Shown in pieces: positions 34,640 through 45,680 of a stretch of DNA of 63,970 bases. Source of the DNA: Branchiostoma floridae (taxonomy: Eukaryota; Chordata; Leptocardii; Amphioxiformes; Branchiostomatidae); assembly GCF_000003815.2 (NCBI RefSeq), contig NC_049993.1, positions 21,436,649 through 21,500,618 on the forward strand, in the 5' to 3' direction. Numbering within the stretch: the first letter of the stretch is position 1; each line of letters starts with the position of its first letter. A model generated the notes under the pieces. That model saw nothing but the letters and a program-made list of their open reading frames with translations. It was not told the origin of the DNA and ran no database searches. A program made the position numbers and the translations under genes.

Positions 34640-35362
34640 CTGTTGCAGCAGTGATCGCTCCTACAGCCGGACTGGGACAGCAGTGATCGCTCCTACAGCC
34701 GGACTGGGACAGCAGTGATCGCTCCTACAGCCGGACTGGGACAGCAGTGATCGCTCCTACAGCCGGACTGGGACAGCAGTGATCGCTCCTACAGCCGAGC
34801 GGGACAGCAGTGATCGCTTCTACAGCCGGACTGGGACAGCAGTGATCGCTTCTACAGCCGGACTGGGGCAGCAGTGATCGCTTCAATGGCCGGACTGGGA
34901 CAGCAGTGATCGCTCCTACAGCCGGACTGGGACATCAGTGATCGCTCCTACAGCCGGACTGGGACAGCAGTGATCGCTCCTACAGCCGGACTGGGATAGC
35001 AGTGATCGCTCCTACAGCCGGACTGGGACAGCAGTGGTCGCTTCAATAGCCGGACTGGGACAGCAGTGATCGCTTCTACAGCCGGACAGGGACAGCAGTG
35101 ATCGCTTCAATAGCCGGACTGGGACAGCAGTGGTCGCTCCTACAGCCGGACTGGGACAGCAGTGATGGCTTCTACAGCCGGACTGGGACAGCAGTGATCG
35201 CTCCTACAGCCGGACTGGGACAGCAGTGATGGCTTCTACAGCCGGACTGGGACAGCAGTGATCGCTTCAATAGCCGGACTGGGACAGCAGTGATCGCTTC
35301 AATAGCCGGACTGGGACAGCAGTGATCGCTTCAATAGCCGGACTGGGACAGCAGTGATCGCA
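34640..35362. repeat. 31-bp minisatellite between DCAF11 and small gene, copy 2
   Basis: About 23 units of the same ggacagcagtgatcgctcct acagccggact repeat as at 24490-25315, with a different order of variant units. Confidence 0.93.
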
Positions 35363-35731
35363 CACACAGACGGACGGAAGACTAGTGAACCATGTAGTAC
35401 CGATTACTTCACACTGCAGCCGTCTAACCGATGTTTGAAGCTGTTTTTCCCGGTAAACTCCTCCACCTTCCGGGTCTCCGCTGCAAAAATGTGTCATGAC
35501 CTTTGGCCTCGGAAGATACCAATATTGTAGGTTAACGTAGTATGATTGCTAAGTACTAGATAGGTACTAATGATGACATAGATAGATAAATCATTATATA
35601 ACTAATATCAAATATAAAATTTGTTCAAATCCGAAACCAATAACGTCTTAGTATTATTTTTTTCACTATTATTAAAAGCGTTTATCCCCTGCTTGTATTT
35701 GGTATCTTCCCGGGTAAATATTTACCACAAA

Positions 35732-35800
35732 ATGGCGGCGGTACGTTGTGTAAGTTGTGTGAAGCTGAGGAAACCGAGTTCTCTACCTCTTCCTGCCTAA
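35732..35800 (+). CDS. Upstream ORF, 22 codons
   Basis: ATGGCGGCG start in a YY1-like context, reading MAAVRCVSCVKLRKPSSLPL then PA and a TAA, 18 bp before the main ATG at 35819. Present also in copy 1 (25674 onward) with one synonymous and one missense change. It could modulate translation of the small gene. Inference only. Confidence 0.35.
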   Translation: MAAVRCVSCVKLRKPSSLPLPA

Positions 35801-35818
35801 GTTCTGAGCTGATTAGCG

Positions 35819-37566
35819 ATGGCCGACAACAACGGAAGATGCGAGCAAACCAGTGAGTATATAGATATAGAGTTCTAGCTGATCTCGGCAGAGACAACAG
35901 GCTGGGAACATGACCTATTTGCTAGGAATTTCTGGTGTTATACTTATAGTTATATATATAAATTTTGTAACGCGTTTTCCAGATGTAACGTTACCTGGCA
36001 AGTCTGTCACTAGATACGACAAAACGTTTGCTGATTGAATTTTCAGCACCTGTATTATCCTAGGGGGGCTTGCTCCCCCAGGAAAATTTAAAATCTTGAC
36101 CCTCTAAAACGCCATTTCCTGCGTTTTGAGGGGCGAATTTTGCTGCCAGACTAAGCTATAAGTTTTGATGGCAATCACTGACCCAAACCCACCCCGCCCC
36201 CGTCCCTCCTGTGCTGCCGACACTGCTACTGGCTGCATAAACCCCGATATATCATTATATTATATTATATTATATTATATATAGATTTATGCACATATTA
36301 ATATTATACATGATGATTTACTTATAATATTACTTCTGCACAGTTGAATTATTTGGGTCTACAACAGGAAATCGGTTTTTCACATCTACTTCATACTCCA
36401 TTGTTTTTCTGGAAAAATCTTGAAAGTGACCGAATCGCATCTTGGCATTGGCTCATGAGTTCTTAGGAAAGCCCCCAGCTCAGTGCTCTTACATGTAGAA
36501 CAGTCAGTTCAGTTCTGTAGAACAGTCAGTTCAGTTCTGTAGAACAGTTCAGTTCTGTAGAACAGTTCAGTTCTGTAGAACAGTTCAGTTCTGTAGAACA
36601 GACCACATGAGGTCTGTAGAACAGTTCAGTTCTGTACTGTAGAACAGACCACAGGTGTTCTGTAGAACAGTCAGTTCAGTTCTGTAGAACAGTTCAGTTC
36701 TGTAGAACAGACCACTGGAGTTCTGTAGAACAGTTCAGTTCTGTAGAACAGACCACAGGAGTTCTGTAGAACAGTTCAGTTCTGTACTGTAGAACAGACC
36801 ACAGGTGTTCTGTAGAACAGTCAGTTCAGTTCTGTAGAACAGTTCAGTTCTGTAGAACAGACCACTGGAGTTCTGTAGAACAGTTCAGTTCTGTAGAACA
36901 GACCACAGGAGTTCTGTAGAACAGACCACATGAGTTCTGTAGAACAGTTCAGTTCTGTAGAACAGACCACAGGAGTTCTGTAGAACAGTCAGTTCAGTTC
37001 TGTAGAACAGTTCAGTTCTGTAGAACAGACCACTGGAGTTCTGTAGAACAGTTCAGTTCTGTAGAACAGACCAGAGGAAGGAGAATTCTGCCGCAACAAG
37101 TTTGTACCCATCATACCTTGCGCTTGAAACGAGTCTCGATGTCGTCAATGCTGCCGTTTCCAGGGCCTGGCGATGTTTACTGATTACAAGTGAAGAACTT
37201 AAACTTTTGACCTGCAGAGTTCAAGACAACCCAGCTTGTGATATTGAACAACTGCACACTGCATTCTCTTTAGTGTAACCTTTTCTTCAGCTTTGCAATC
37301 GGACAATGATTCTCTAGACAGAACCAAACTTGTTCAGACCAGTTGTAGTCACCCTCCTGTACTTTTCTGTTCCAGACAACCCCAGGAAGAGAAAGTGTGA
37401 CTCAGAAACGCCAAACCAAACAGGCACCAAGTGTGCTGTGGAGGACGGCTTCTCCTGGTGGACCTGCCTGATGTTGGGGATGCCGCACGAAAAGTCTCAG
37501 CCGCACACGGTGCCTGTCCAGTATCAGCAGCAAACAGTGCCTGTCCAAAACTCCCAGAACTGTTGA
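35819..37566 (+). CDS. Small two-exon gene, unknown function (about 74 aa)
   Basis: Exon 35819-35852 (MADNNGRCEQT) and exon 37376-37566 join in phase (ACC A|AC) and run to a TGA. The second exon reads NPRKRKCDSETPNQTG, then SWWTCLMLGMPHEKSQPH, then two TVPVQ repeats and NSQNC. There is a basic KRK cluster but no signal peptide or membrane segment. I do not recognise the family. The gene is divergent from DCAF11. Supporting points are the consistent phase, good acceptor (ctgttccag) and donor (gtgagt). Confidence 0.55.
36015..36235. repeat. Dispersed repeat shared by both copies
   Basis: Stretch beginning cctaggggggcttgctcccc (a near-palindrome) to ctgccgacactgctac, present here and at 26580-26785. 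It may be a transposon tail; no boundaries were identified. Confidence 0.4.
36495..37080. repeat. Minisatellite of ttctgtagaacag units
   Basis: Interleaved units cagttcagttctgtagaaca and gaccacaggagttctgtag over about 590 bp in the intron of the small gene. ctgtagaacag is close to palindromic. Confidence 0.92.
37113..37170 (-). CDS. Possible minus-strand exon (GNGSIDDIETRFKRK)
   Basis: Minus strand reads PGPGNGSIDDIETRFKRK followed by gtatga as a possible donor. The upstream acceptor is unclear and no neighbouring exon was found. It adjoins the ttctgtagaacag array. Low confidence. Confidence 0.2.
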
Positions 37567-37733
37567 GCCATCTGTGCTGTTAGGCTGCTCTTATTATTTT
37601 TTTAAAGTGTTTGTTGAATGAGACAATTGCTATTGTGTAAGACTTCCCATGAAATTATAATAGAAACCTTTTTACAACATATTTACTGCCAAAAATCTCA
37701 GGGATTTTATTTTAGATCAAAAGGTCTGAACTA

Positions 37734-37990
37734 ATAATAATAATAATCTTTATTGCATGTATAGATAAAGTTTTGTAGGATTTGAGTAAAAAGAATCAAT
37801 TTGTAAAACTTAAGATTAAAGAAGAAATTTAATGTTCTGTCAAATCCCAAGTTTAGAGGACTTATCGTTAATTTCGTATCGTAGTCGTAGACAGTATCGT
37901 TAATTTTTGCTAGTTCATTCGACATTCCTTTCTGTCTGCTGGGGTGCATTAATCTGTACTAACCACAAGGCCAAAGTTAAGGTTTATTAA
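37734..37990 (-). mobile_element. LINE-like 3' end with (AAT)n tail
   Basis: The block begins (AATA)n-ATCTTTATTGCATGTATAG, that is, in the minus sense, CAATAAAGATTATTATT. This is the kind of 3' tail seen on CR1/L2-type LINEs. A similar tail is at 55105. No coding sequence remains. Confidence 0.45.
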
Positions 37991-38045
37991 GTAGAACTTT
38001 TGTACCGTGAGAAGCTGAAGACTTGGGGGAGGGGGGCACCCTCAG

Positions 38046-38861
38046 ATGGAGGACTCAGACCTACAAACAGCTTCTCCTAGCAACAGTCATGTGACAGCAG
38101 AAGCCGGCTGTGATTGGCTGCCGGCGGAGCCTGAGAGGCCCCTGCCGGGTGACTGCTGTGGAAGTGGGTGTGTCTCTCCTAGCAACAGTCATGTGACAGC
38201 AGAAGCCGGCTGTGATTGGCTGCCAGCGGAGCCTGAGAGGCCCCTGCCCAGTGACTGCTGTGGAAGCGGGTGTGTCTCTCCTAGCAACAGTCATGTGACA
38301 GCAGAAGCCGGCTGTGATTGGCTGCCGGCGGAGCCTGAGAAGCCCCTGCCCAGTGACTGCTGCGGTAATGGGTGCGTTCCGTGTGTGATGGACATCTATG
38401 AGCAGGAGATGCAGCTGTGGCGGGAGGAGTGCCGATCTCGCAGGGAAGGGAAACCCTCAGCACAGCAGGAGGAGTGCCGATCTGGCAGGGAAGGGAAACC
38501 CTCAGCACAGAAGGAAAGCAGCGATCCTATGACTGTGAGTGCGGTTCTCATACGTATTTGTATTTGCAGCACCAGAAGTTTAGTAAAAGAGGCACTTCTT
38601 TTACAGTCCGATATAAGCGCTGCTATCCTAAGCACTAGATTTTATTGTAAGTTTTAATACAAAATAACTTAAATTCAATTCACAATCGATATTTGGAAGA
38701 TTGCTTTTTCCTCCGACCTATGATGATCTTCCATTTTCACCCTTCCACTGACAACACCAGACCTGCAGGAACATGCCTGGATACCGCTTGTAGTGCTTAG
38801 GGGGGACCTTTTATCGCCGGGTTTCATTAATTGAGTGATTGCCTGCAGGCTGGGCCTGTGC

Positions 38862-38896
<35 letters not shown>

Positions 38897-38918
38897 CTGC
38901 CTGCAGACTGGGCCTGTC

Positions 38919-38952
<34 letters not shown>

Positions 38953-38972
38953 CCTGCAGACTGGGCCTGTGC

Positions 38973-39014
<42 letters not shown>

Positions 39015-42000
39015 CCTGTAGGCTGGGCCTGTGCTGAGTCCAGACAAGTACGTGACCTTTCAGCTGGAGAGCATCCAGAGGCTGACCCATGACACGACCT
39101 CTGACACAAATGTGTACACGTTCCACATTCCTGAGAACAGGCAGCTTGGGTTGGCCACGGGACAGCACATCATCTTAAGGTACAGCACATCATCTTAAGG
39201 TACAGCACATCATCTTAAGGTACAGCACATCATCTTAAGGTACAGCACATCATCTTAAGGTACAGCACATCATCTTAAGGTACAGCACATCATCTTAAGG
39301 TACAGCACATCATCTTAATGTACAGCACATCATCTTAAGGTACAGCACATCATCTTAAGGTACAGCACATCAACTTAAGGTACAGCACATCATCTTAAGG
39401 TACAGCACATCAACTTAAGGTACCGCTCATCATCTTTAGGTACAGCACATCACCTTAAGGTACAGCACATCATCTTAAGGTACAGCACATCATCTTAAGG
39501 TACAGCACATCACCTTGAACTCGAATANNNNNNNNNNNNNNNNNNNNNNNNNNNNNNNNNNNNNNNNNNNNNNNNNNNNNNNNNNNNNNNNNNNNNNNNN
39601 NNNNNNNNNNNNNNNNNNNNNNNNNNNNNNNNNNNNNNNNNNNNNNNNNNNNNNNNNNNNNNNNNNNNNNNNNNNNNNNNNNNNNNNNNNNNNNNNNNNN
39701 NNNNNNNNNNNNNNNNNNNNNNNNNNNNNNNNNNNNNNNNNNNNNNNNNNNNNNNNNNNNNNNNNNNNNNNNNNNNNNNNNNNNNNNNNNNNNNNNNNNN
39801 NNNNNNNNNNNNNNNNNNNNNNNNNNNNNNNNNNNNNNNNNNNNNNNNNNNNNNNNNNNNNNNNNNNNNNNNNNNNNNNNNNNNNNNNNNNNNNNNNNNN
39901 NNNNNNNNNNNNNNNNNNNNNNNNNNNNNNNNNNNNNNNNNNNNNNNNNNNNNNNNNNNNNNNNNNNNNNNNNNNNNNNNNNNNNNNNNNNNNNNNNNNN
40001 NNNNNNNCAGGTCAGTGACCGGACAGTACACGCCCATCAGCCCGCCGGATGCCAAAGGCTACTCCCAGGTGCTGATCAAGGTGAACATCATATAGCCTCC
40101 CTAACTCCTTCATATAGCCTCCCTAACTCCTTCATACAGCCTCCCTAACTCCTTCACTCCTTCACTGCCTCACATACAGCCTCCCTCACTCCCTCACTCC
40201 TTCATATAGCCTCCCTAACTCCTTCATATAGCCTCCCTCACTCCTTCATACAGCCTCCCTAACTCCTTCACTGCCTCACTATCATTATTCATATATATGA
40301 TATATCCTAAAGGTCAATAATGCTATCATATAGCCTATAGGTCATTAATGCTATCATATAGCCTATAGGTCATTAATGCTATCATCATTCATATATATGA
40401 TATAGCCTATCAAAGTGAGCCAGGCAGGTTATTATTGTTATTTGTTGTGCAGGTGTATCAGACAGGTGTGATAAGCAGCATGTTGTACAGGTGTATCAGA
40501 CAGGTGTTGTAACCAGGATGTTACCTGTTGTACAGGTGTATCAGACAGGTGTTGTAACCAGGATGTTACCTGTTGTACAGGTGTATCAGACAGGTGTGAT
40601 AACCAGGATGTTACCTGTTGTACAGGTGTATCAGACAGGTGTGATAACTAGGATGTTACCTGTTGTACAGGTGTATCAGACAGGTGTGATAACCAGGATG
40701 TTACCTGTTGTACAGGTGTATCAGACAGGTGTGATAACTAGGATGTTGTGCAGGTGTATCAGACAGGTGTGATAACCAGGATTTTTTACAGGTGTATCAG
40801 ACAGGTGTGATGTCCAGGTACGTGCGCTGCTGGAAGGTGGGAGACAGGGTGGAGTGGAGAGGGCCCTTCGGGACTTTCACCTACCGAGCAAACCAGGTGA
40901 GGGAGATCAAAACAGCGCAGCCTGTAGTTGTGACTTTTCTTTGTTAGTAGTTGTGAGTGTTATTTCATAGTAGTTGTGACTGTTATTTGATAGCAGTTGT
41001 GACAATTATTTGATAGCAGTTGTGACTGTTCTTTGATAGTAGTTGTGACTGTTCTTTGATAGTTGTTGTGACTGTTCTTTGATAGCAGTTGTGACTATTA
41101 TTGATAGTAGTTGTGACTGTTCTTTGATAGCAGCTGTGACTATTATTTGATAGTAGTTGTGACTGTTCTTTGATAGTAGTTATGACTGTTCTTTGATAGC
41201 AGTTGTGACTATTATTTGATAGTAGTTGTGACTGTTCTTTGATAGTAGTTGTGACTATTATTTGATAGCAGTCGTGACTGTTTTTTTATAGTAGTTGTGA
41301 CTGTTATTTGATAGCAGTTATGACTGTTATTTGATTCTTTGATAGTAGTTGTGACTGTTATTTGATAGTAGCTGTGACTGTTCTTTGATAGTAGTTGTGA
41401 CTATTATTTGATAGCAGTTGTGACTGTTATTTGATAGTAGTTATGACTGTTATTTGATAGTAGTTGTGACTGTTATTTGATAGCAGTTATGACTGTTATT
41501 TGATTCTTTGATAGTAGTTGTGACTGTTCTTTGATAGTAGTTGTGACTGTTATTTGATAGCAGTTATGACTGTTATTTGATTCTTTGATAGTAGTTGTGA
41601 CTGTTCTTTGATAGTAGTTGTGACTGTTATTTGATAGCAGTTATGACTGTTATTTGATTCTTTGATAGTAGTTGTGACTGTTCTTTGATAGTAGTTGTAA
41701 CTGTTATTTGATAGTAGTTGTGACTGTTATTTGATAGTAGTTGTGACTATTATTTGATAGTAGTTGTGACTGTTCTTTGATAGCAGTTGTGACTATTATT
41801 TGATAGTAGTTGTGACTATTATTTGATAGCAGTTGTGACTGTTCTTTGATAGTAGTTGTGACTGTTATTTGATAGCAGTTATGACTGTTATTTGATTCTT
41901 TGATAGTAGTTGTGACTGTTCTTTGATAGTAGTTGTAACTGTTATTTGATAGTAGTTGTGACTATTATTTGATAGTAGTTGTGACTGTTCTTTGATAGTA

Positions 42001-43409
42001 GTTGTGACTATTATTTGATAGCAGTTGTGACTGTTCTTTGATAGTAGTTGTGACTGTTATTTGATAGCAGTTATGACTGTTATTTGATTCTTTGATAGTA
42101 GTTGTGACTGTTCTTTGATAGTAGTTGTGACTGTTCTTTGATAGTAGTTGTGACTGTTACTTGATAGTAGTTGTAACTGTTCTTTGATAGTAGTTGTGAC
42201 TGTTATTTGATAGTAGTTGTGACTATTATTTGATAGTAGTTGTTACTGTAATTTCATAGTAGTTGTCACTATTCTTTGATAGCAGTTGTGACTGTTACTT
42301 GATAGTAGTTGTGACTGTTATTTGATAGCAGTTGTGACTGTTCTTTGATAGCAGCTGTGACTGTTATTCGATAGTAGTTGTCACTGTTACTTGATAGTAG
42401 TTGTGACTGTTCTTTGATAGTAGTTGTGACTGTTCTTTGATAGTAGTTGTGACTAGGGCTGGGTACTGGTACAGTGTACCGGTACAAAACCGGTTTTTCT
42501 CATTGGACTGGTCCAGAAAAACCGGACCTGAAAAAAATCGGTGGACCGGATGTTGGACCTATTGGAAAATGAACAGATTATATGACCAGGCATTCACACG
42601 TTTCGTGGCTTACCGGTCGAGGAAAATAACAAGAGCAAAGTAGAGTAGAGTCTATTGTCATTTTACCAAGTTTTGCCGTCAATAGTACATTGTGGTAAGC
42701 NNNNNNNNNNNNNNNNNNNNNNNNNNNNNNNNNNNNNNNNNNNNNNNNNNNNNNNNNNNNNNNNNNNNNNNNNNNNNNNNNNNNNNNNNNNNNNNNNNNN
42801 CCACTCACTCACACACTCACACTCACTGGCACACTCATTCACTCACTCACTCACTCTCACTCACACTCACACACTCACTCACCGACTCTCACTCTTGCTC
42901 CCCCCATACTATCTCACTCTCTCACTCACTCTCACTCACCTACTCACTCAATACTCACTACCTTATTCACTTAATTAGTCACCCACTCATTCACTCACTC
43001 GCTCGCTCACTCCACCACCCACCCACCCACAGGCCCATTCACTCATTCACTCACTCTCCCACTGGTGCAGTCAGGTAGATGTGCTTGTGCTTTGATTTAA
43101 AATTCCCTGGTAGGCTGGGTCATTTCAACAAATGAGTTTCTAAATCAGAATGTAAGGTTTCTACTAATTCTAGCAAGGAATTTGTCTAATGATCTAATTT
43201 TTGTGCAGGAGGATCAGCAGAGTTTTCAACCCAAATATGGAGATGAGGTCCACCATGGCCGGCTGGACCGGGCTGTTCTGTCTGCTGAGCTGCCTCCCCC
43301 TGGAAGTGCAGTGCTGGTACTGATCTGTGGAACCCGATCCTTTAACTCAGACATGGAAGAAAGCTTGAAGGCCTTAGGCTTCCCACAAACAGACATCTTC
43401 AGATTTTAG
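38046..43409 (+). CDS. CYB5RL: NADH-cytochrome b5 reductase-like, partial in gaps
   Basis: CYB5RL-type proteins pair an N-terminal oxidoreductase-like Cys motif with an FAD/NAD-binding ferredoxin-reductase module. Exons: 38046-38534 (ending DCCGNGCVPCVMDIYEQEM and KESSDPMT), 39022-39179 (VTFQLESIQRLT, TGQHIILR), a piece to 40080 (GQYTPISPPDAKGYSQVLIK), 40792-40896 (VYQTGVMSRYV, GDRVEWRGPFGTFTYRANQ) and 43209-43409 (AVLVLICGTRSF, GFPQTDIFRF, stop). Phases are 0 where testable. The exon for the NAD-binding GTGxAPM segment is missing and probably lies in the gap 42701-42800. Other sequence is lost in 39528-40007. The start at 38046 is uncertain, since caccctcag before it could be an acceptor. 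The usual RxYT FAD motif reads GQYT here. Confidence 0.85.
38073..38378 (+). repeat. 102-bp in-frame coding repeat, three units
   Basis: Units start at 38073, 38175 and 38277. Each encodes 34 residues: SPSNSHVTAEAGCDWLPAEP, then E(R/K)PLP(G/S)DCCG(S/N)GCV. 102 is divisible by three, so the frame holds. Only the last unit continues into PCVMDIY to complete the DCCGxGCxxCVxDxY domain motif. Confidence 0.9.
38835..39021 (+). repeat. Acceptor-side minisatellite with (GATT)n, CYB5RL exon 2
   Basis: Four units of (attg)n followed by cctgcagactgggcctgtgctg. The exon 2 head GCTGGGCCTGTGCTG with its AG is copied in each. The true exon begins at 39022. Confidence 0.88.
39180..39520 (+). repeat. Donor-side minisatellite of CYB5RL exon 2, 20-bp unit
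   Basis: Seventeen copies of gtacagcacatcatcttaag immediately follow the exon end (ACAGCACATCATCTTAAG|gtacag), so exon tail GQHIILR plus donor is repeated at 20-bp intervals up to the gap. It is the clearest donor array in the window. Confidence 0.95.
39528..40007. other. Assembly gap, 480 N
   Basis: Removes part of CYB5RL between the HIILR and QYTPIS exons. Confidence 0.98.
40085..40425 (+). repeat. Short tandem repeats (atagcctccctaactccttc and catatagcctataggtcatt)
   Basis: Two successive arrays of about 22 and 28 bp in the CYB5RL intron after 40080. No exon copy recognised. Confidence 0.85.
40445..40791 (+). repeat. Acceptor-side minisatellite of CYB5RL VYQTG exon
   Basis: Seven to eight 45-bp units, each with tgttgtacag|gtgtatcagacaggtgt, copying the head of the next exon (VYQTGV). 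The true exon starts at 40792 and is the only copy continuing into MSRYVRCWKVG. Confidence 0.94.
40915..42452 (+). repeat. 23-bp minisatellite, 1.5 kb (tagtagttgtgactgttatttga)
   Basis: About 65 units of tagtagttgtgactgttctt tga with gcag/gtag variants and higher-order blocks carrying ttgattcttt. Fills the CYB5RL intron after 40896. Confidence 0.95.
42454..42700 (+). mobile_element. hAT MITE, left part (same family as 31159-31591)
   Basis: Starts TAGGGCTGGGTACTGGTACA and matches the first about 250 bp of the 31159 element. Cut by the N gap. Confidence 0.88.
42701..42800. other. Assembly gap, 100 N, probably hides CYB5RL NAD-binding exon
   Basis: Placeholder-size gap between a MITE and a (CACT)n tract. 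The expected GTGxAPM exon of CYB5RL is not found elsewhere between 40896 and 43209. Confidence 0.9.
42801..43060. repeat. (CACT)n/(CTCA)n microsatellite
   Basis: Degenerate tetranucleotide tract. Open frames of His/Ser/Leu/Thr through it are not genes. Confidence 0.95.
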
Positions 43410-43473
43410 GCTTCCCACAAACAGACATCTTCAGATTTTAGGCTTCCCACAAACAGACATCTTCAGATTTTAG
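43378..43473 (+). repeat. Tandem triplication of CYB5RL last codons and stop
   Basis: Three consecutive 32-bp copies of ggcttcccacaaacagacat cttcagatttta. The first encodes the terminal GFPQTDIFRF and the TAG; the others are 3'UTR. Confidence 0.95.
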
Positions 43474-43897
43474 TCTTTATACGGACATTTTAATGGTTCC
43501 TGCTGTTTTTCATAACTGATGACAGCAGATGTTTTGAAGTATTTTACAATATTTTTACCTGTTTGTATTTTTATGATGTCCTTTAGTTATAAACGTAGTA
43601 TAAGGAACAGTTTTTCTGAACCTTGGTGCCTTGTGTCACTCCCAACTTGCTGTATAAATGTCTCAGTGAGGCCTTTCAATGTTTTGGAGCCGAAAAAAGC
43701 GTATTTTGTGCCATGGTTCATCAGCATTTTCCTTTTTTAGCAATGTTTTTTTAATACTTTGAGCAGAACAAAGCAGTTAACTCCAGGGTACAAAGAGTAC
43801 AGAGGTCTCTATTTTATGCAAAGGGACAGAGAAAGTTTTGCACAAGCTGCAGTTGACCAGAATTGGGTTTAGTATTTTTTTGTCCCGCAGCTATTAA

Positions 43898-44798
43898 CCC
43901 TATCCAGACCAAGGGGAGAGTGGCTAAAAGTGCCCGTGCCAACTTTGACGTCGTATAACTGGCGAACGACGTGTGCTAGGACTACAAAACTTGGTGACTT
44001 TCCTAAAATATTGTTGGCAACAATTCTGCGAAAAAATTTGAGTTTGTGATTTTTCGTGTTGCCATGGCAACGGGTTTCTGACAGGCTTCTTTTCCCAAAT
44101 TTACTAATTTCAGTTTGAATTATGGGATTTTATGGTTTTATTGCTAGGCCAAATTTGTTTATTTATATCATTAACATCCTGTGTAATTTTAAGTTACATT
44201 TCTAATCAAATATTCATAATTTATGATAATTTGATGACGTCATGGTCAAAATCCAAGATGGCGGACAATGTCATTTTCAACGATAAATACATGTAATTTT
44301 TACTGAAATACCGTCAAAATCTTTTATTTTCTTACAAAGCACAATCACTTGATCCATTTCTATTGGGTTTTGGGGTTAAATGTGGAAAATGTCGTATTTT
44401 AGAAAATTCAAGCTTGTCGAGCCAAGATGGCGGACAAATGACGTCATTTTCTGACGTCATATAGACGTCAGTGTCGTTGTCATTGGCAACAAAAGACTTG
44501 GCAGACTTAGACACCAATCAGATAAGCTTTATAGTCATCATTTTGTTCAATACATTTAAATATAGCGAAAATTTCATATTTTGACGATTTTAGCCCAAAA
44601 TATGACATTATGACGTCATAATTACGTCATGTTACGTCATAACAATACCAAAATTACAGAAAATATAAAACTTTACTAGTACTGTCCCTTCCAAATTTGG
44701 TGATCGTAACCCAAGCCGTTTGGAAATTACGAAGGGGGGTCAAAAGAGCCCCACCCCCCCGGTCCCAGGAATCCCCAAAAAGCCTGGTCTGGATAGGG
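43898..44798. mobile_element. piggyBac-type MITE, 901 bp, rich in TGACGTCA sites
   Basis: TTAA at 43894-43897 and 44799-44802 flank TIRs CCCTATCCAGACC / GGTCTGGATAGGG. TTAA plus CCCTA is the piggyBac signature. No transposase. The inside has several TGACGTCA or ACGTCA words (44235, 44441, 44453, 44465, 44611-44640) and AAGATGGCGGAC words at 44258 and 44423. Confidence 0.93.
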
Positions 44799-44802
44799 TT
44801 AA

Positions 44803-45340
44803 TTTTCTCATGTGTTCCCTCTCCATTGAGTGCAGTTCTAGCAGTCAAGCAGGATGTTTCTCTGAGTTTCTCTGGTAATCTGGAAGTTTCTCTGGTAATC
44901 TGGAAGTTTCTCTGGCAATCTAATCAGTTTTGGAGATCAGGTTAGCACGGCAACTCCCTGAGGATATTCCTAATGCCAACCTTTGACTCTGCTGTGATGT
45001 CATTTCCATTCTGTATGGTTCCAAGCTACTATTTTCTGTTATCATTGTTGGTGCTATTAAGCCTACAAGTTCCTACGTCTACCCAGGTAAAGACTGATGT
45101 TGCTCATATCATGTTACCTCTGGTCCGGGTACCAGAAAAACTGTAGATGCAATGGCTGTACAATATCATGTATGAAATATTTTGCAGCCAGGAGCTATAC
45201 TTTTCTACGTTTGTATGGAAGTGTCTTTTAAACTGTGAAAACGATTAAATAATGAATTAACAGACTGTGTTTCATGTGTTTCATTGTTGTATTTTTCTTG
45301 TAACGTCATGCTAAGTGTTTACATGGCAGCCATTTTACAT
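44803..45340. other. Intergenic, no gene seen
   Basis: Contains three short copies of ggaagtttctctggtaatct (44870-44925). An ATTAAA-like polyadenylation word lies at 45245, but I see no gene ending here. Otherwise featureless. Confidence 0.5.
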
Positions 45341-45680
45341 TTTAAGCTTACAAAGGGTAGGGTCAGCTCTAACATCCAAGCTTATGACTCATGTAGGGTC
45401 AGCTCTAACATCCAAGCTTATGATTAGATAGGGTCAGCTCTAACATCCAAGCTTATGATTAGATAGGGTCAGCTCTAACATCCAAGCTCTTTAATTACAC
45501 CCTGCGGGAAAGCTGCCCGGTCCAAGTGACGGAAAAATTGCACAGCCTCTTAATACGTTTACCAAATACACCTGCGGGTACGGCCCGGACCAGGTAACGT
45601 TTGCCACATCACATCAGCACATGACCAAATACACCTGCGGGTACTGCCCGGACCAGGTAACGTTTACCTCACGCCACATT

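Noticed and set aside
42801-43078. THSHTH / SLTHSL plus frames
   Set aside because: (CACT)n microsatellite.
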